This document shows positions 44,746 to 54,077 of a DNA stretch of 64,000 nucleotides, piece after piece; within the stretch, counting starts at the first letter, position 1; each line of letters opens with the position of its first letter. A program made the position numbers and the translations under genes. The DNA is from Flammeovirga pacifica. Lineage in GTDB: Bacteria; Bacteroidota; Bacteroidia; Cytophagales; Flammeovirgaceae. The stretch covers positions 1,729,881-1,793,880 of the forward strand of contig NZ_JRYR02000001.1 of the NCBI RefSeq assembly GCF_000807855.2. Reading direction: 5' to 3'. The notes beneath the pieces were generated by a model that was not told the origin of the DNA, ran no database searches, and was given only the letters and a program-made list of their open reading frames with translations.

Positions 44746-47700
44746 ATGGATCCAAAATTTATCGTAGCCATAGGAGCTTCCGCTGGTGGACTAGAAGCAC
44801 TTAATCATCTTTTTGATAAGATTAAAGATAAAACAGACATGTGTTTTATTATTGTCCAGCACCTCTCTATGGAGCATAAAAGCTTAATGCCAGAGCTATT
44901 ACAAAAGGTGACAAAAATACCAATAATTGAAGTAAACAAAAACCATGTATTAAAGCGAAATCATATTTATTTAATCAATAATCACACTACTCTGAGTATT
45001 GAGAAAAATATGATTATTGTAAAAGAAAAGCTTGCAGGTAAAAATAAGCTTTCTTATCCCATAAATATTTTATTTAAGAGCTTAGCAGAGACTTACAAAG
45101 AAAAAGCTATTGGTATTATTTTATCCGGTACAGGAAGTGATGGTACAGAAGGATTAAGACACATCAGTAATAATAAAGGGATCTCCATAGTACAACATCC
45201 TGATTCTGCTAAATTTAATGGCATGCCTTTCTCGGCAATCCAAACAAATGAAATTGATTTTGTTTCTAATATTGAAGATCTACCTCAGATTTTAGAATTC
45301 ATATCAACAGAAGGATTAAATAGTAATAACGTCAATGGGTTTAAGGTTCTAGACAATATTATCAATTTAGTTAGTGCAAAGACAGAAATAAATTTCCACT
45401 TCTATAAAACACAAACGCTTTATAGAAGAATTTTAAAAATGATGGAATTACAAAATTTCAATTCCATTGAAAAATACTTCTATCATTTAAACAATCACTC
45501 TGGAGAAATACATCAGCTAGCCAATAGCTTCCTTATTGGAGTTACCTCATTCTTTAGAGATAATGATGAATGGCAATTTGTGAAATCTACTATTGTTCCT
45601 GATATAATAAAGGAAAAAGATATTATTAGGATTTGGTCTCTAGGTTGTAGTACAGGCCAAGAAGCATATACCATAGCTATTTTAGTTTTAGAAGAATTAG
45701 AAAAGCAAAATATCTCAAAAGAAATCAAAATATTTGCTACTGATTTAAATGAAAAAGCAGTACAATATGCATCAGAAGGGACCTATCTCTCTAAAGAAAT
45801 TGAAACATTACCCACTCATTACCTAGATAAATATTTCATAAAAAATGGAGATAACTATACTGTTAAAGAAAATATCAGAAGCATTATTACATTTGTAAAA
45901 CATGATATTTTAGAAACACCTCCCTTTTTAAATATTGATTTAATTACTTGTAGGAATCTTCTGATTTACCTTAAGAAAGAATATCAATTTAAGATTCTAA
46001 ATACAATAAAGTTCTCATTAAACAAGGGTGGATATTTATTTTTAGGACCATCTGAAAAGAACTTCTCAGACAAATTTTTAAAAGAACTAGATATAAAGAA
46101 GAAATTCTTTAAGCTATCAGAAGACTTCAAAGCTATCGATATGGATCATAAACATCGTTTTGATAATCAGAAAATAATTTTTAATCGCAAACCAATAAAC
46201 AAACCATCCAATAATATCTATCAACATGATGATTTGGAGAAAAAGTTGATTCAATTTTTCTGTGAACCATTAATTGTGTTTGATTTAGATGAAAACATCA
46301 CGTATTCAACTAGAGAAACAGGTAAGTTTCTCAACTTCCCTCAGAAAGAACTAGTATTAAAAGAAGTTTTTGAATTTGAGGTGTACATTGATATCATCAG
46401 AGAGCTAAAAAAGGTAAAAAAAGATGGTAATAGTCGTAAACTAAAAAATATCTCTTTCGAGCATGTTACAGCAGATTTAAGATCTGACCTAATTATCCGA
46501 AAATTCCTCACTAATAAAGCTGATGAATTATATATTATCGAGTTTAAACCCGATAATCAAGTAAAGAAAGATGAGATTTTAGAACAAGATAATACTATTC
46601 AAAATCTCAAAGATGAAATAAAAAGTCTTCATTTAGAACTCAAAAATGCTAGAAAAAAATTAGAAAGTATTAATGAGAATTATCAAATAAACAACGAAGA
46701 ACTGATGTCTTCTAACGAAGAGTTACAAAGTAGTAACGAAGAGCTTCAGTCAGTGAATGAAGAATTATATACAGTCAATCAAGAGTACAAAGAAAAGTTG
46801 ACAGAGATTTCTGTATTAAACAACGACTTTTTCAACTTATTTAGGTCTGCTGGCATTGCCAGTTTGTATCTTGACAATGACATGAAAATAAGAAGAATTG
46901 CTCCAAATGCAAGTGACTTCTTTGGTATTGAAAATGAAGATTTAGGTAGAAGTATTCTTCAGTTTAATACCTTTTTTGAGATAGATGTTAGTCTATATCA
47001 GTCTATTGATAATTCTGTAAAAGCTAACAAAATTCAAGAACAAGAAATTTCTGATAAGGATGGTAAAAAATATCTATTAAGAGTTTCTCCTTGTAGGGAT
47101 AAAAATAATAATCCTGATGGTATTATTTTATCATTTATTCCTATATCAGATTTCAACCCCACCAAAAGACTTATTAGCAAAAATAATAAGTTAGATGAAG
47201 CATTAAGAAAACAAACAATAGTACTAGAGGGCCTAGGTTATTCCACTTGGCATTGGGAGTCAAAATCAAAGAAACTAATTGTTGAACATCAAGAATTTGA
47301 TGTGTCAACATTAGCTAATTTCCCGGATTTCTTTCTTGAATACTATAAGAGTTCAATTATCAATAAGTATAAGACAACTCTTAATGATAAGTTGGAAGAT
47401 TGTTTGAAGTATGGGAAAGAATTCAATTTAACCATACCTCTGTTAGACCGTACAATAGAATTCAAGTGTTATCCATCGCACGATGGTCATACAATTATTG
47501 GTTTATATGGTACCTGCAAAGACATAACAGAACAGTTTAAACAAAATCTTAACCTTACAAGGTTGTCTCAAACATATTTGGAATTAATGGATCTTGGTCA
47601 TTTTGGTACTATTAGTATTCCTAATATCAAAAAGGAAGAGATTGCATTTAATGATACACTAATAAATTGGTTAAAGGTAGATTCTTCAAAATTTGACTGT

Positions 47701-48651
47701 ACCATTGAAAACTTATTTCAATTGGTGCATCAAGATGACAAACATCTATTATTTGATTTATTAAAAGCCAATAAAAAGACTTTTGATATTATTATTCGTG
47801 TATCAAATCTTAAAAATGAAAACCTATTTTTAAGGTTAGCAGGACGTATTAAAAAAGTAAATAATATTAATTCTTTACTTTGTATTGTTTTAGATATTAC
47901 TGATAATAAAGCATTAGAATTCCAATGGAATGAAACTGTAAATTTGGCTGAAAAAACGGCACAGACTTTAGCGGTACAGAACGAACAATTAGAAAGCTAC
48001 ACTTACATAGCTTCTCACAATATTCGCTCTCCTCTTTCCAACCTTTTGGCTTTAATGGAATTGTACCATAATGAGGAAGAAAGTATTGAAAAAGAAAAGT
48101 ATATCACGCTTTTTGAAAAAGCACTTGCTCAATTAGAGAAAACCGTCAATAATTTAACTGACGCCATTAAAGTGCAACAAAAAACAAGTTTAGAAAGAAC
48201 TGAAATTAACATCAAAGATGAATTAATGAAAGTTTTGGATATCTTGTCTGGAAACATGAAAAAGCATGGTGTTTTAATTAGTTTAGATATTGAAAGAGGT
48301 TTAAACTTTAAATACCCTGAAGAATATTTAAAAAGCATTTTCTTAAATTTATTAAGTAATGCCATAAAGTATCGATCAGAAGAACGTTTACCTAAAATAC
48401 TTGTTGAAGCTTATCTTGATAAAAATTCAATAATTATAACAATAGAAGATAATGGTATTGGTATTGATCTGAAAAAATTCGGGCAACGCATCTTTGGTAT
48501 GAACCAAACATTCCACAAAAATGAAGACGCAAGAGGACTTGGTTTATTCCTTACAAAAACTCAAATTGAGGCTACTGGAGGAACAATTAATGTAGATTCA
48601 AAAATTGACCAAGGCACTAAATTCACTATCCAAATTCCTAAAGAAAAATAA
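44746..48651 (+). CDS. CheB-CheR-PAS hybrid histidine kinase
   Basis: The 1301-residue cytosolic protein links several modules. Residues 1-190 form a CheB methylesterase domain with its catalytic triad S12, H39 and D132 ('AIGASAGG', 'VQHLS', 'SGTGSDGTEG'), but no receiver domain. Residues 200-475 are a CheR methyltransferase with the SAM loop 'WSLGCSTGQEAYTIA' (G300). A long coiled coil ('NYQINNEELMSSNEELQSSN') follows, then PAS domains (about 690-1075). The C-terminus is a histidine kinase with H1091 in 'ASHNIRSPLSN', N-box 'NLLSNAIKYRS' and G-box 'DNGIGID'. Whether CheB/CheR still act on chemoreceptors is unclear, since no chemotaxis genes are near. A BLUF gene begins one base after its stop codon. 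Confidence 0.9.
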   Translation: MDPKFIVAIGASAGGLEALNHLFDKIKDKTDMCFIIVQHLSMEHKSLMPELLQKVTKIPIIEVNKNHVLKRNHIYLINNHTTLSIEKNMIIVKEKLAGKNKLSYPINILFKSLAETYKEKAIGIILSGTGSDGTEGLRHISNNKGISIVQHPDSAKFNGMPFSAIQTNEIDFVSNIEDLPQILEFISTEGLNSNNVNGFKVLDNIINLVSAKTEINFHFYKTQTLYRRILKMMELQNFNSIEKYFYHLNNHSGEIHQLANSFLIGVTSFFRDNDEWQFVKSTIVPDIIKEKDIIRIWSLGCSTGQEAYTIAILVLEELEKQNISKEIKIFATDLNEKAVQYASEGTYLSKEIETLPTHYLDKYFIKNGDNYTVKENIRSIITFVKHDILETPPFLNIDLITCRNLLIYLKKEYQFKILNTIKFSLNKGGYLFLGPSEKNFSDKFLKELDIKKKFFKLSEDFKAIDMDHKHRFDNQKIIFNRKPINKPSNNIYQHDDLEKKLIQFFCEPLIVFDLDENITYSTRETGKFLNFPQKELVLKEVFEFEVYIDIIRELKKVKKDGNSRKLKNISFEHVTADLRSDLIIRKFLTNKADELYIIEFKPDNQVKKDEILEQDNTIQNLKDEIKSLHLELKNARKKLESINENYQINNEELMSSNEELQSSNEELQSVNEELYTVNQEYKEKLTEISVLNNDFFNLFRSAGIASLYLDNDMKIRRIAPNASDFFGIENEDLGRSILQFNTFFEIDVSLYQSIDNSVKANKIQEQEISDKDGKKYLLRVSPCRDKNNNPDGIILSFIPISDFNPTKRLISKNNKLDEALRKQTIVLEGLGYSTWHWESKSKKLIVEHQEFDVSTLANFPDFFLEYYKSSIINKYKTTLNDKLEDCLKYGKEFNLTIPLLDRTIEFKCYPSHDGHTIIGLYGTCKDITEQFKQNLNLTRLSQTYLELMDLGHFGTISIPNIKKEEIAFNDTLINWLKVDSSKFDCTIENLFQLVHQDDKHLLFDLLKANKKTFDIIIRVSNLKNENLFLRLAGRIKKVNNINSLLCIVLDITDNKALEFQWNETVNLAEKTAQTLAVQNEQLESYTYIASHNIRSPLSNLLALMELYHNEEESIEKEKYITLFEKALAQLEKTVNNLTDAIKVQQKTSLERTEINIKDELMKVLDILSGNMKKHGVLISLDIERGLNFKYPEEYLKSIFLNLLSNAIKYRSEERLPKILVEAYLDKNSIIITIEDNGIGIDLKKFGQRIFGMNQTFHKNEDARGLGLFLTKTQIEATGGTINVDSKIDQGTKFTIQIPKEK

Positions 48652-49083
48652 ATGATATACTCTTATATATATAGTAGTAAAACAAATAAAGCATTTACTT
48701 TGGAAGAACTCCTAGTTTTACAAAAAGAGGCTGCTACAAAAAATAAAGAGCATGATGTTACTGGTTACCTTACCTTCAAAAATGATATTTTTTTTCAATA
48801 CATTGAAGGGCCTGAAAAGGAAATCAAACAGCTAATAAAAAACATCGAAAATGACCACAGACATGGAATTAGCAATAGTTTTATTCTTCCTGTTAGAGAA
48901 GAGAGAGTGTTTGGTGGTTGGAGTATGAGATATATAGATTTTAATAGTCTAGTTGAAATAGGATTCCATGAACTCTTAGAAACCGTTTTCTTCACAATAG
49001 ATAATCAATTATTTTCTAATCAAGAAGTAGCTAAAAAAATAAATAGGATGCTTCTGAAAATAGCAGACAATATTAACGACTAA
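48652..49083 (+). CDS. BLUF-domain blue-light photoreceptor
   Basis: The 143-residue protein is a single BLUF domain. All key flavin-pocket residues are present at the spacing of AppA: Y7, N31, Q49, W90 and M92 correspond to AppA Y21, N45, Q63, W104 and M106, a constant offset of 14. BLUF domains bind FAD and rearrange the Tyr-Gln hydrogen bonds under blue light. The remaining 40 residues form a helical C-terminal cap with no output domain. It starts immediately after the CheB-CheR-kinase stop codon, so the two should be made together and the kinase is a likely partner. Confidence 0.92.
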   Translation: MIYSYIYSSKTNKAFTLEELLVLQKEAATKNKEHDVTGYLTFKNDIFFQYIEGPEKEIKQLIKNIENDHRHGISNSFILPVREERVFGGWSMRYIDFNSLVEIGFHELLETVFFTIDNQLFSNQEVAKKINRMLLKIADNIND

Positions 49084-49112
49084 AAAAAAGAGTACCTAGG
49101 TACTCTTTTTTT
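49083..49112. terminator. Palindromic terminator between the BLUF and response-regulator genes
   Basis: A perfect palindrome centred on AGTACCT/AGGTACT with seven A before and seven T after works in both directions. It ends both convergent units. Confidence 0.8.
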
Positions 49113-49512
49113 ACACCTTTTCTTTTATATCCGCAAGGCAATAAAGAATCTTACTTTTAGATAAAGGTTTTTCTATATAATCAGTTACTAACGGATGTAT
49201 TAATGCTCTTTCTTTATCTTTAGGATGAATAGAGGAACTTAAAATAAATACTTTTTCATAACTATAAGTCTTTGAAGATTTTAGTAATTCATCTAAAACT
49301 TGCCAACCATCCATTCCTGGCATATTTAAATCCAAAAATAAAATGTTTTCATGAGTTTTTGTGCATGAAGGGTCTTGTAGAAGAAAGTCATCACCACTAT
49401 TAAAAAAGTATTTAGGTAAATCTCTTGTTTCTTCTAAAGATGATGTGATAATTTTGACAATGTCAATCAAGAGATCATCATCATCAACAAAAATTAGTCT
49501 TTTGGTGTACAT
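49111..49512 (-). CDS. Single-domain response regulator (CheY-like)
   Basis: The ATG at 49512 gives 133 residues forming only a receiver domain: acidic triad 'FVDDDDLLID', phospho-acceptor aspartate in 'LFLDLNMPGMDGWQ', and the conserved lysine in 'YIEKPLS'. With no output domain it should act by binding a target protein, like CheY or Spo0F. It is convergent with the CheB/CheR kinase-BLUF genes and is a natural phosphate acceptor for that kinase. Confidence 0.85.
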   Translation of the reverse strand: MYTKRLIFVDDDDLLIDIVKIITSSLEETRDLPKYFFNSGDDFLLQDPSCTKTHENILFLDLNMPGMDGWQVLDELLKSSKTYSYEKVFILSSSIHPKDKERALIHPLVTDYIEKPLSKSKILYCLADIKEKV

Positions 49513-49604
49513 AGCTATAGTTCTTGTGTTAATAGAATCTACAATATTTTTCCAAAAAAAACACTCAATTCTCCAACAAATCATTCACATTATTAGAATT
49601 TTAC

Positions 49605-49612
49605 TAACTTTG
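49605..49612 (+). promoter_or_regulatory. Candidate -7 box of the outer-membrane protein gene
   Basis: TAACTTTG matches TAnnTTTG and ends 26 bases before the ATG at 49639. Confidence 0.4.
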
Positions 49613-49638
49613 ACCCTACTTAAGATCAAGTTTTTTGA

Positions 49639-51618
49639 ATGAATAAGCCGTTTAACAGATCATTCTATCTCACTATTTTACTTTTCTGTATCACCTTATC
49701 TACACTTTTAGGCCAAGAAAGTGATTCAGTGATTTATCAGAAAATTCAAATCAAAGCATTTGTACCCATTGTCATTGGTGATTCTACGTACACGTCTCTT
49801 AAGGATACTATTATTTATGTTCAAAAACAGCAGATTGAAACCTATGATTCAGCTGCAATTTTAAAATCTGAAAATTTTTATAATTCTTTACAAGAAGCCC
49901 TAGAGAAAAGAAGACTGACTAAAGAGCTTTCCAATTTTTTACTAGTCAATCGAAAGAAGAATAATAAAGAAGATCAAAACCATAGTACAATTTCTGAAGG
50001 AATGTGCTTTGAAAATAAGATAGTAAGAAGTATTAATTATATTCGATTATACCCTTTTGGAGGAGATGTAAAAGACCCTTATCCTGAAACAGCCTCTCCT
50101 GTTGGTCATTATGCAAATGGTGTTCATAACAAAACCAAAGAACAAGTCATTCGTAAAAACATCCTTTTTAAAGAAGGTGATGTAATCAATGATTTTGATT
50201 TATCGGAAAGTGAGCGTATTCTACGTGCTTTACCTTTTATTAAAGATGCCGAAATATATGCTTGTGATCTCCCCAATAATGAAATTGACATCTATGTTGT
50301 ATCAAAAGATCAATGGACTATAGGAGCAAAGTTTGATACCTACTTTGGTGATTATGGCGCTGGTTTATACAATACCAACTTTTTGGGAATGGGTCAATAT
50401 GTATATGTTGGAGGCATTCTTCAGCCTAATGCACCAACCCCTATTGGCTTTGATGTAGAATATAGATATAATAACATTGGAGGATCATTTATTGATGTAA
50501 TTGCGGATTTTACAGACAGTGATCAAGAATCTTATTATGGCATAGGAACAGTTAAAGATTTTGTTTCTTCTTCCACAAAGTGGGCGGGAGAATTATCCTA
50601 TGAAAATGTTCGACAAACTTTTGGGTACACCACTTCTGATAGTGCTTTTATTCCCGAAACAGAAAACCCGGAAAGGTTTTGGGAACCACATAAATATGAA
50701 AAAGTTTATGCTTGGGCAGGTAAATCGGTTAGAATTGATCCGAAAAAAAATAGAAACATCACTTTGATTATGGGACGGTACCGTGAACAATTTTCTTCGA
50801 GACCTTCTCAAACCTCAAAAGACACTTTATATAGATATCAAGATAAAACTCATTACATAGGGTCCTTAACTTACAATCAAAGAAATTATAGAAAAATAAG
50901 TTACTTACAAGGCTTCGGTCGTAATGAGGATGTACCTAATGGGTGGCTTTTTAAATCGACATTCGGTTTGGAACAAAATGAATTTTTTGATGAAAATCGA
51001 CCATACATAGGATTTAGAGGTGATTATGGTAAATTTACTCCCTGGGGATATTTCAGATTTAATTATGAATTTGGTCAATTTATTCAAAGTGAGTACAAAC
51101 AACAAGTACAAGATCTTGGAATTCATTATTTCACTAATCTTTGGGCAGTAAAAAGAAACTATGTCCGTATATTTTTAGATTGGAATTTAACAAAAGGGAG
51201 TGACCTCATACCTGGTCAATATTTATATTTTATTAGTGATGATATTTTTAGTAATTATAATATCAATGTAAATACTAAAAGAGGAACAAGAAGGTCACAG
51301 TTAAAACAAGAATTTGTTTGGTTTACCCCATGGTATTTTTATGGTTTTAAATTTGCCTTTTATCAGCATTTTGAAGTAGGCTTCTTATTAGACGAGGAAG
51401 ATGTTTCTATTTCTAGGGATCAAACTTTTACTAGTTTTGGTGGTGGTATTAGAACCAGAAATGAAAACCTTGTTTTTAATACCATTAGTTTAGATTTTAA
51501 ATTATATCCAAATACACCTGATGGTCGATCTAATTATCAAATATCAGTTTCTACGTCTATACAATTACCTCTATTCGATTTTAAGCCATCACGACCTCAA
51601 TTTATTCCTTTTGAATAG
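49639..51618 (+). CDS. POTRA-containing outer-membrane barrel protein
   Basis: The 659-residue protein has a signal peptide (about 1-25) and a ~130-residue unassigned N-terminal part. A POTRA-like domain spans about 165-235 ('FKEGDVINDFDLSESERIL', then 'LPFIKDAEIYACDLPNN'), and the rest is a predicted beta-barrel rich in aromatic residues and ending in '...FIPFE'. The pattern is like the Omp85/BamA superfamily with a single clear POTRA, but the family's usual terminal aromatic signature is not obvious. It may be a specialised assembly factor or a surface protein exporter. No partner gene is adjacent. Confidence 0.7.
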   Translation: MNKPFNRSFYLTILLFCITLSTLLGQESDSVIYQKIQIKAFVPIVIGDSTYTSLKDTIIYVQKQQIETYDSAAILKSENFYNSLQEALEKRRLTKELSNFLLVNRKKNNKEDQNHSTISEGMCFENKIVRSINYIRLYPFGGDVKDPYPETASPVGHYANGVHNKTKEQVIRKNILFKEGDVINDFDLSESERILRALPFIKDAEIYACDLPNNEIDIYVVSKDQWTIGAKFDTYFGDYGAGLYNTNFLGMGQYVYVGGILQPNAPTPIGFDVEYRYNNIGGSFIDVIADFTDSDQESYYGIGTVKDFVSSSTKWAGELSYENVRQTFGYTTSDSAFIPETENPERFWEPHKYEKVYAWAGKSVRIDPKKNRNITLIMGRYREQFSSRPSQTSKDTLYRYQDKTHYIGSLTYNQRNYRKISYLQGFGRNEDVPNGWLFKSTFGLEQNEFFDENRPYIGFRGDYGKFTPWGYFRFNYEFGQFIQSEYKQQVQDLGIHYFTNLWAVKRNYVRIFLDWNLTKGSDLIPGQYLYFISDDIFSNYNINVNTKRGTRRSQLKQEFVWFTPWYFYGFKFAFYQHFEVGFLLDEEDVSISRDQTFTSFGGGIRTRNENLVFNTISLDFKLYPNTPDGRSNYQISVSTSIQLPLFDFKPSRPQFIPFE

Positions 51619-51751
51619 TCTAGAATTAAGATAAAAACGTATATTCACTCTCAATTATGAGCCTTTTAGGCTTCACCACTTATTCACCTTATGTCGAATA
51701 AAAATAATATTTGCGACAAAGGCTTTTTGAATAACAAAACCACTTTTAAAA

Positions 51752-53128
51752 ATGGCAGTTGATATTTTTAAAAAATATACCAACGAACAGTCTAAATTTC
51801 TTGAAATTGATGGTTTAAATGTTCATTACCGTATTGAAGGGGAAGGTTTCCCTATTGTATTATTTCATGGCACTTTCGCTTCTCTACATACTTGGGATCG
51901 ATGGACTGAAGTATTATCAAAAAAATATAAAGTAATACGTTTAGATATACCCGGTTTTGGGTTAACAGGGCCACGTCCAGACCGTTCTTATTCAATAGAA
52001 ATTTATCTGAAATTTTTCGAATCATTTTTCAAAAAATTAGATATAAAGAAATTCTACCTTGCAGGTTCATCTTTAGGAGGATGGCTAGCTTGGGAGTATG
52101 CATTTAGGTTTAAACAACAAGTAAGAAGGTTAGTTTTATTAGATGCAGCTGGGTTTAATGATAGAGATTCAATTCCATTATTATTTAAACTAGTACAGAA
52201 TCCTATTCTGAAAGAATTCAAAATGTTTCATGGGGTGGCAGAATATTTAAACACACCAAAAACGATTATTGAGTTCTTTCTTAAAAATGCTTATGGTAAT
52301 TCTAAAAGGATTGAACCTACAACCACTTCTAGATACCATGAAATGTTTACTAGAAAAGGGAATAAGGAAGCATTTCTAAATATCGCAACAAGTTCTAATG
52401 TTGATCATTCTGATCATCTAAAGGATCTAGACACGCCCACATTAATTTTATGGGGTGAGAAAGACCGATGGATACCTCTGGCTAATGCCTATAAATTTGA
52501 TTTTAACTTGCCAAATTCTTCCCTCATTATATATGAAGGTGTTGGGCATGTTCCTATGGAGGAAATTCCTGATAAATCTGCGAATGATGTTATTCATTTT
52601 TTAGAAAATGAGTCTTTAGATAGTGGAGCCAACATTAAAACATCTAACCTTTGTGATAGACACCCTAAAGAAGTGACTATCGGAAGACCTTTTTATTTAG
52701 AAAGTATCAGCCAGAAAAAATCTTTCCATGGTCAAGTAGTTTGTTTCAAAACTAACAATCCAGAAATGATTTTAGAGAGGATTGAAGAAGAAAATGGTAA
52801 AGGTCGTGTACTAGTGGTTGACTGGGAATCTGATTCTCCTGATGCATTAATTGACGATGATTTAGCTTTTGCATTGCTACATCAAGAATGGGAAGGTATT
52901 GTCTCTAATGCCAATTTTAGACACAAAGAAACCATTTCAAAATTACGAGTGGGTATTGTTGGTAAACACCCTTACCCCAAAAAAGCTACTCTTGAAACCG
53001 AAGCTATCGAAATTCATTATCATGCCGAAGTTGCTGGTGTTGAGTTTGTAGACGGAGATTTTGTTTATGTAGACGAAGATGGAATTGTAGCAAGTAAGAA
53101 GAACTTGATTGAATGGGAGAAGAAGTAA
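51752..53128 (+). CDS. Alpha/beta hydrolase fused to an RraA-like domain
   Basis: The 458-residue protein has two parts. Residues 1-290 are an alpha/beta hydrolase with a full triad: nucleophile S107 in 'GSSLGG', D238 in 'GEKDRWIP' and H266 in 'GVGHVPME'. Residues ~298-455 resemble RraA: 'SNLCDRHPKEV' (C301), 'ENGKGRVLVVDWESDSPDAL', 'AFALLHQEWEGIVSNANFR' and 'GDFVYVDEDGIV'. RraA proteins are RNase E regulators, and relatives are HMG/CHA aldolases. Here the usual VVDGGGS turn reads VVDWESD, though the arginine after 'NANF' persists. I do not know this fusion from the families I recognise. Confidence 0.75.
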   Translation: MAVDIFKKYTNEQSKFLEIDGLNVHYRIEGEGFPIVLFHGTFASLHTWDRWTEVLSKKYKVIRLDIPGFGLTGPRPDRSYSIEIYLKFFESFFKKLDIKKFYLAGSSLGGWLAWEYAFRFKQQVRRLVLLDAAGFNDRDSIPLLFKLVQNPILKEFKMFHGVAEYLNTPKTIIEFFLKNAYGNSKRIEPTTTSRYHEMFTRKGNKEAFLNIATSSNVDHSDHLKDLDTPTLILWGEKDRWIPLANAYKFDFNLPNSSLIIYEGVGHVPMEEIPDKSANDVIHFLENESLDSGANIKTSNLCDRHPKEVTIGRPFYLESISQKKSFHGQVVCFKTNNPEMILERIEEENGKGRVLVVDWESDSPDALIDDDLAFALLHQEWEGIVSNANFRHKETISKLRVGIVGKHPYPKKATLETEAIEIHYHAEVAGVEFVDGDFVYVDEDGIVASKKNLIEWEKK

Positions 53129-53161
53129 TAAGAAATTACTAAAAACGAATAGGTAATAAGG

Positions 53162-53265
53162 GGTTAGGAGTTAATAATAGTATCAAGTTATCCATGAACA
53201 TAGCTTCATTTCTTGATCATTCATTGGAGTTCATTTCTAACTCCTAACTCCTAACTCCCAACTCC
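53162..53265. repeat. Inverted and tandem TAACTCC repeat element
   Basis: Four 7-base units of the form CTAACTC (one CCAACTC) run from 53237 to 53264. A complementary GGTTAGGAGTTA lies at 53163-53174. The two can form a long hairpin between the convergent hydrolase and met8-like genes. Similar short TAACTCC runs are seen as dispersed intergenic elements in several Bacteroidetes genomes; that is general knowledge, not verified here. Confidence 0.55.
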
Positions 53266-53276
53266 TAATTTTAAAA

Positions 53277-53855
53277 TTATTCCTTTTTATCGAATACCTG
53301 CTGAGTAATATTATTCAATTGTTTTACTTTTTCTTGAAAATCACCCGTTAATTTATCTCTTATTTCTTTTAAGTTATCGAGTAATTCTTGTGTTTCGCTT
53401 GGTAAAGCATCTTCTAAAAATTCTCGCATTCTTTTGGCTAAAGTAGGTGATTTCCCATTCGTTGATATTCCAACCTTGAGGTCTCCTTTTGTTACCACAG
53501 AACCTAAATAAAAGTCACATAGTGGTGGTGTATCAGCCACATTCACTATCTTATTTCTTTTACCACACTCCTCTTTGATCATCACATGCAGATTATAATC
53601 GTCTGTTGCACATAATACAATATGATGATCTTCTAAATCAGACACTTCAAAACCTCTTTCTATAGTTTTAACGTTAGGAAAATCTTTAGCGAGATCTAAT
53701 AATGGTTGTCCGAATTCTTTAGAGACTACTGTAACCACAGCATCTGGACTATTTTTTAATATTGCTGATAATTTCTCTTCACCAACATTTCCGCCCCCTA
53801 CAATTAAAGTGGAAATCTCTGACATTTTGATGAAGATGGGAAACATTGTATTCAT
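53277..53855 (-). CDS. Precorrin-2 dehydrogenase/sirohydrochlorin ferrochelatase domain protein
   Basis: The ATG at 53855 gives 192 residues; a longer frame to 53894 would start at a TTG. It resembles the CysG N-terminal domain or yeast Met8: 'FIKMSEISTLIVGGGNVG' with the Rossmann GGGNVG, and 'IVNVADTPPLCDFYLGSVV', 'ISTNGKSPTLAKRMREFLED'. It oxidises precorrin-2 and inserts iron to make siroheme, the cofactor of the neighbouring sulfite/nitrite reductase. It is the last gene of the sulfite reductase-cobA unit on the minus strand. Confidence 0.9.
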   Translation of the reverse strand: MNTMFPIFIKMSEISTLIVGGGNVGEEKLSAILKNSPDAVVTVVSKEFGQPLLDLAKDFPNVKTIERGFEVSDLEDHHIVLCATDDYNLHVMIKEECGKRNKIVNVADTPPLCDFYLGSVVTKGDLKVGISTNGKSPTLAKRMREFLEDALPSETQELLDNLKEIRDKLTGDFQEKVKQLNNITQQVFDKKE

Positions 53856-53970
53856 AAGAGTAAGGTCTATTTTGTTCTGTGTATAATTATTCAAAAATTG
53901 AATTTAATGGATAAAAAAAGAAGAACAAAGCTTTCACCTTGTCCTTCAATTCGTATTCAGTTAAAGAGCA

Positions 53971-54063
53971 ATCAGTGGTACGCAACCAAATCTGTTGAAC
54001 CACTAACCGAAATTTTGCTTTTAATGTTACATTAAAACACACAATTGCTACGTAGCCACTGAT
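53971..54063. repeat. 93-base element with inverted repeat ends between cobA and met8-like gene
   Basis: ATCAGTGG-TACG at 53971-53982 pairs with CGTA-(G)-CCACTGAT at 54051-54063. Within it lie TTTTAATG-TTA-CATTAAAA and AGTGGT / ACCACT, which can form an alternative stem. Candidate intercistronic RNA structure or small inserted element; no target duplication is evident. Confidence 0.45.
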
Positions 54064-54077
54064 CACTCTATTATTTT

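Noticed and set aside
53237..53264. CRISPR-like repeat run
   Set aside because: The units are only 7 bases and contiguous with no spacers, so it is a simple tandem and inverted repeat.
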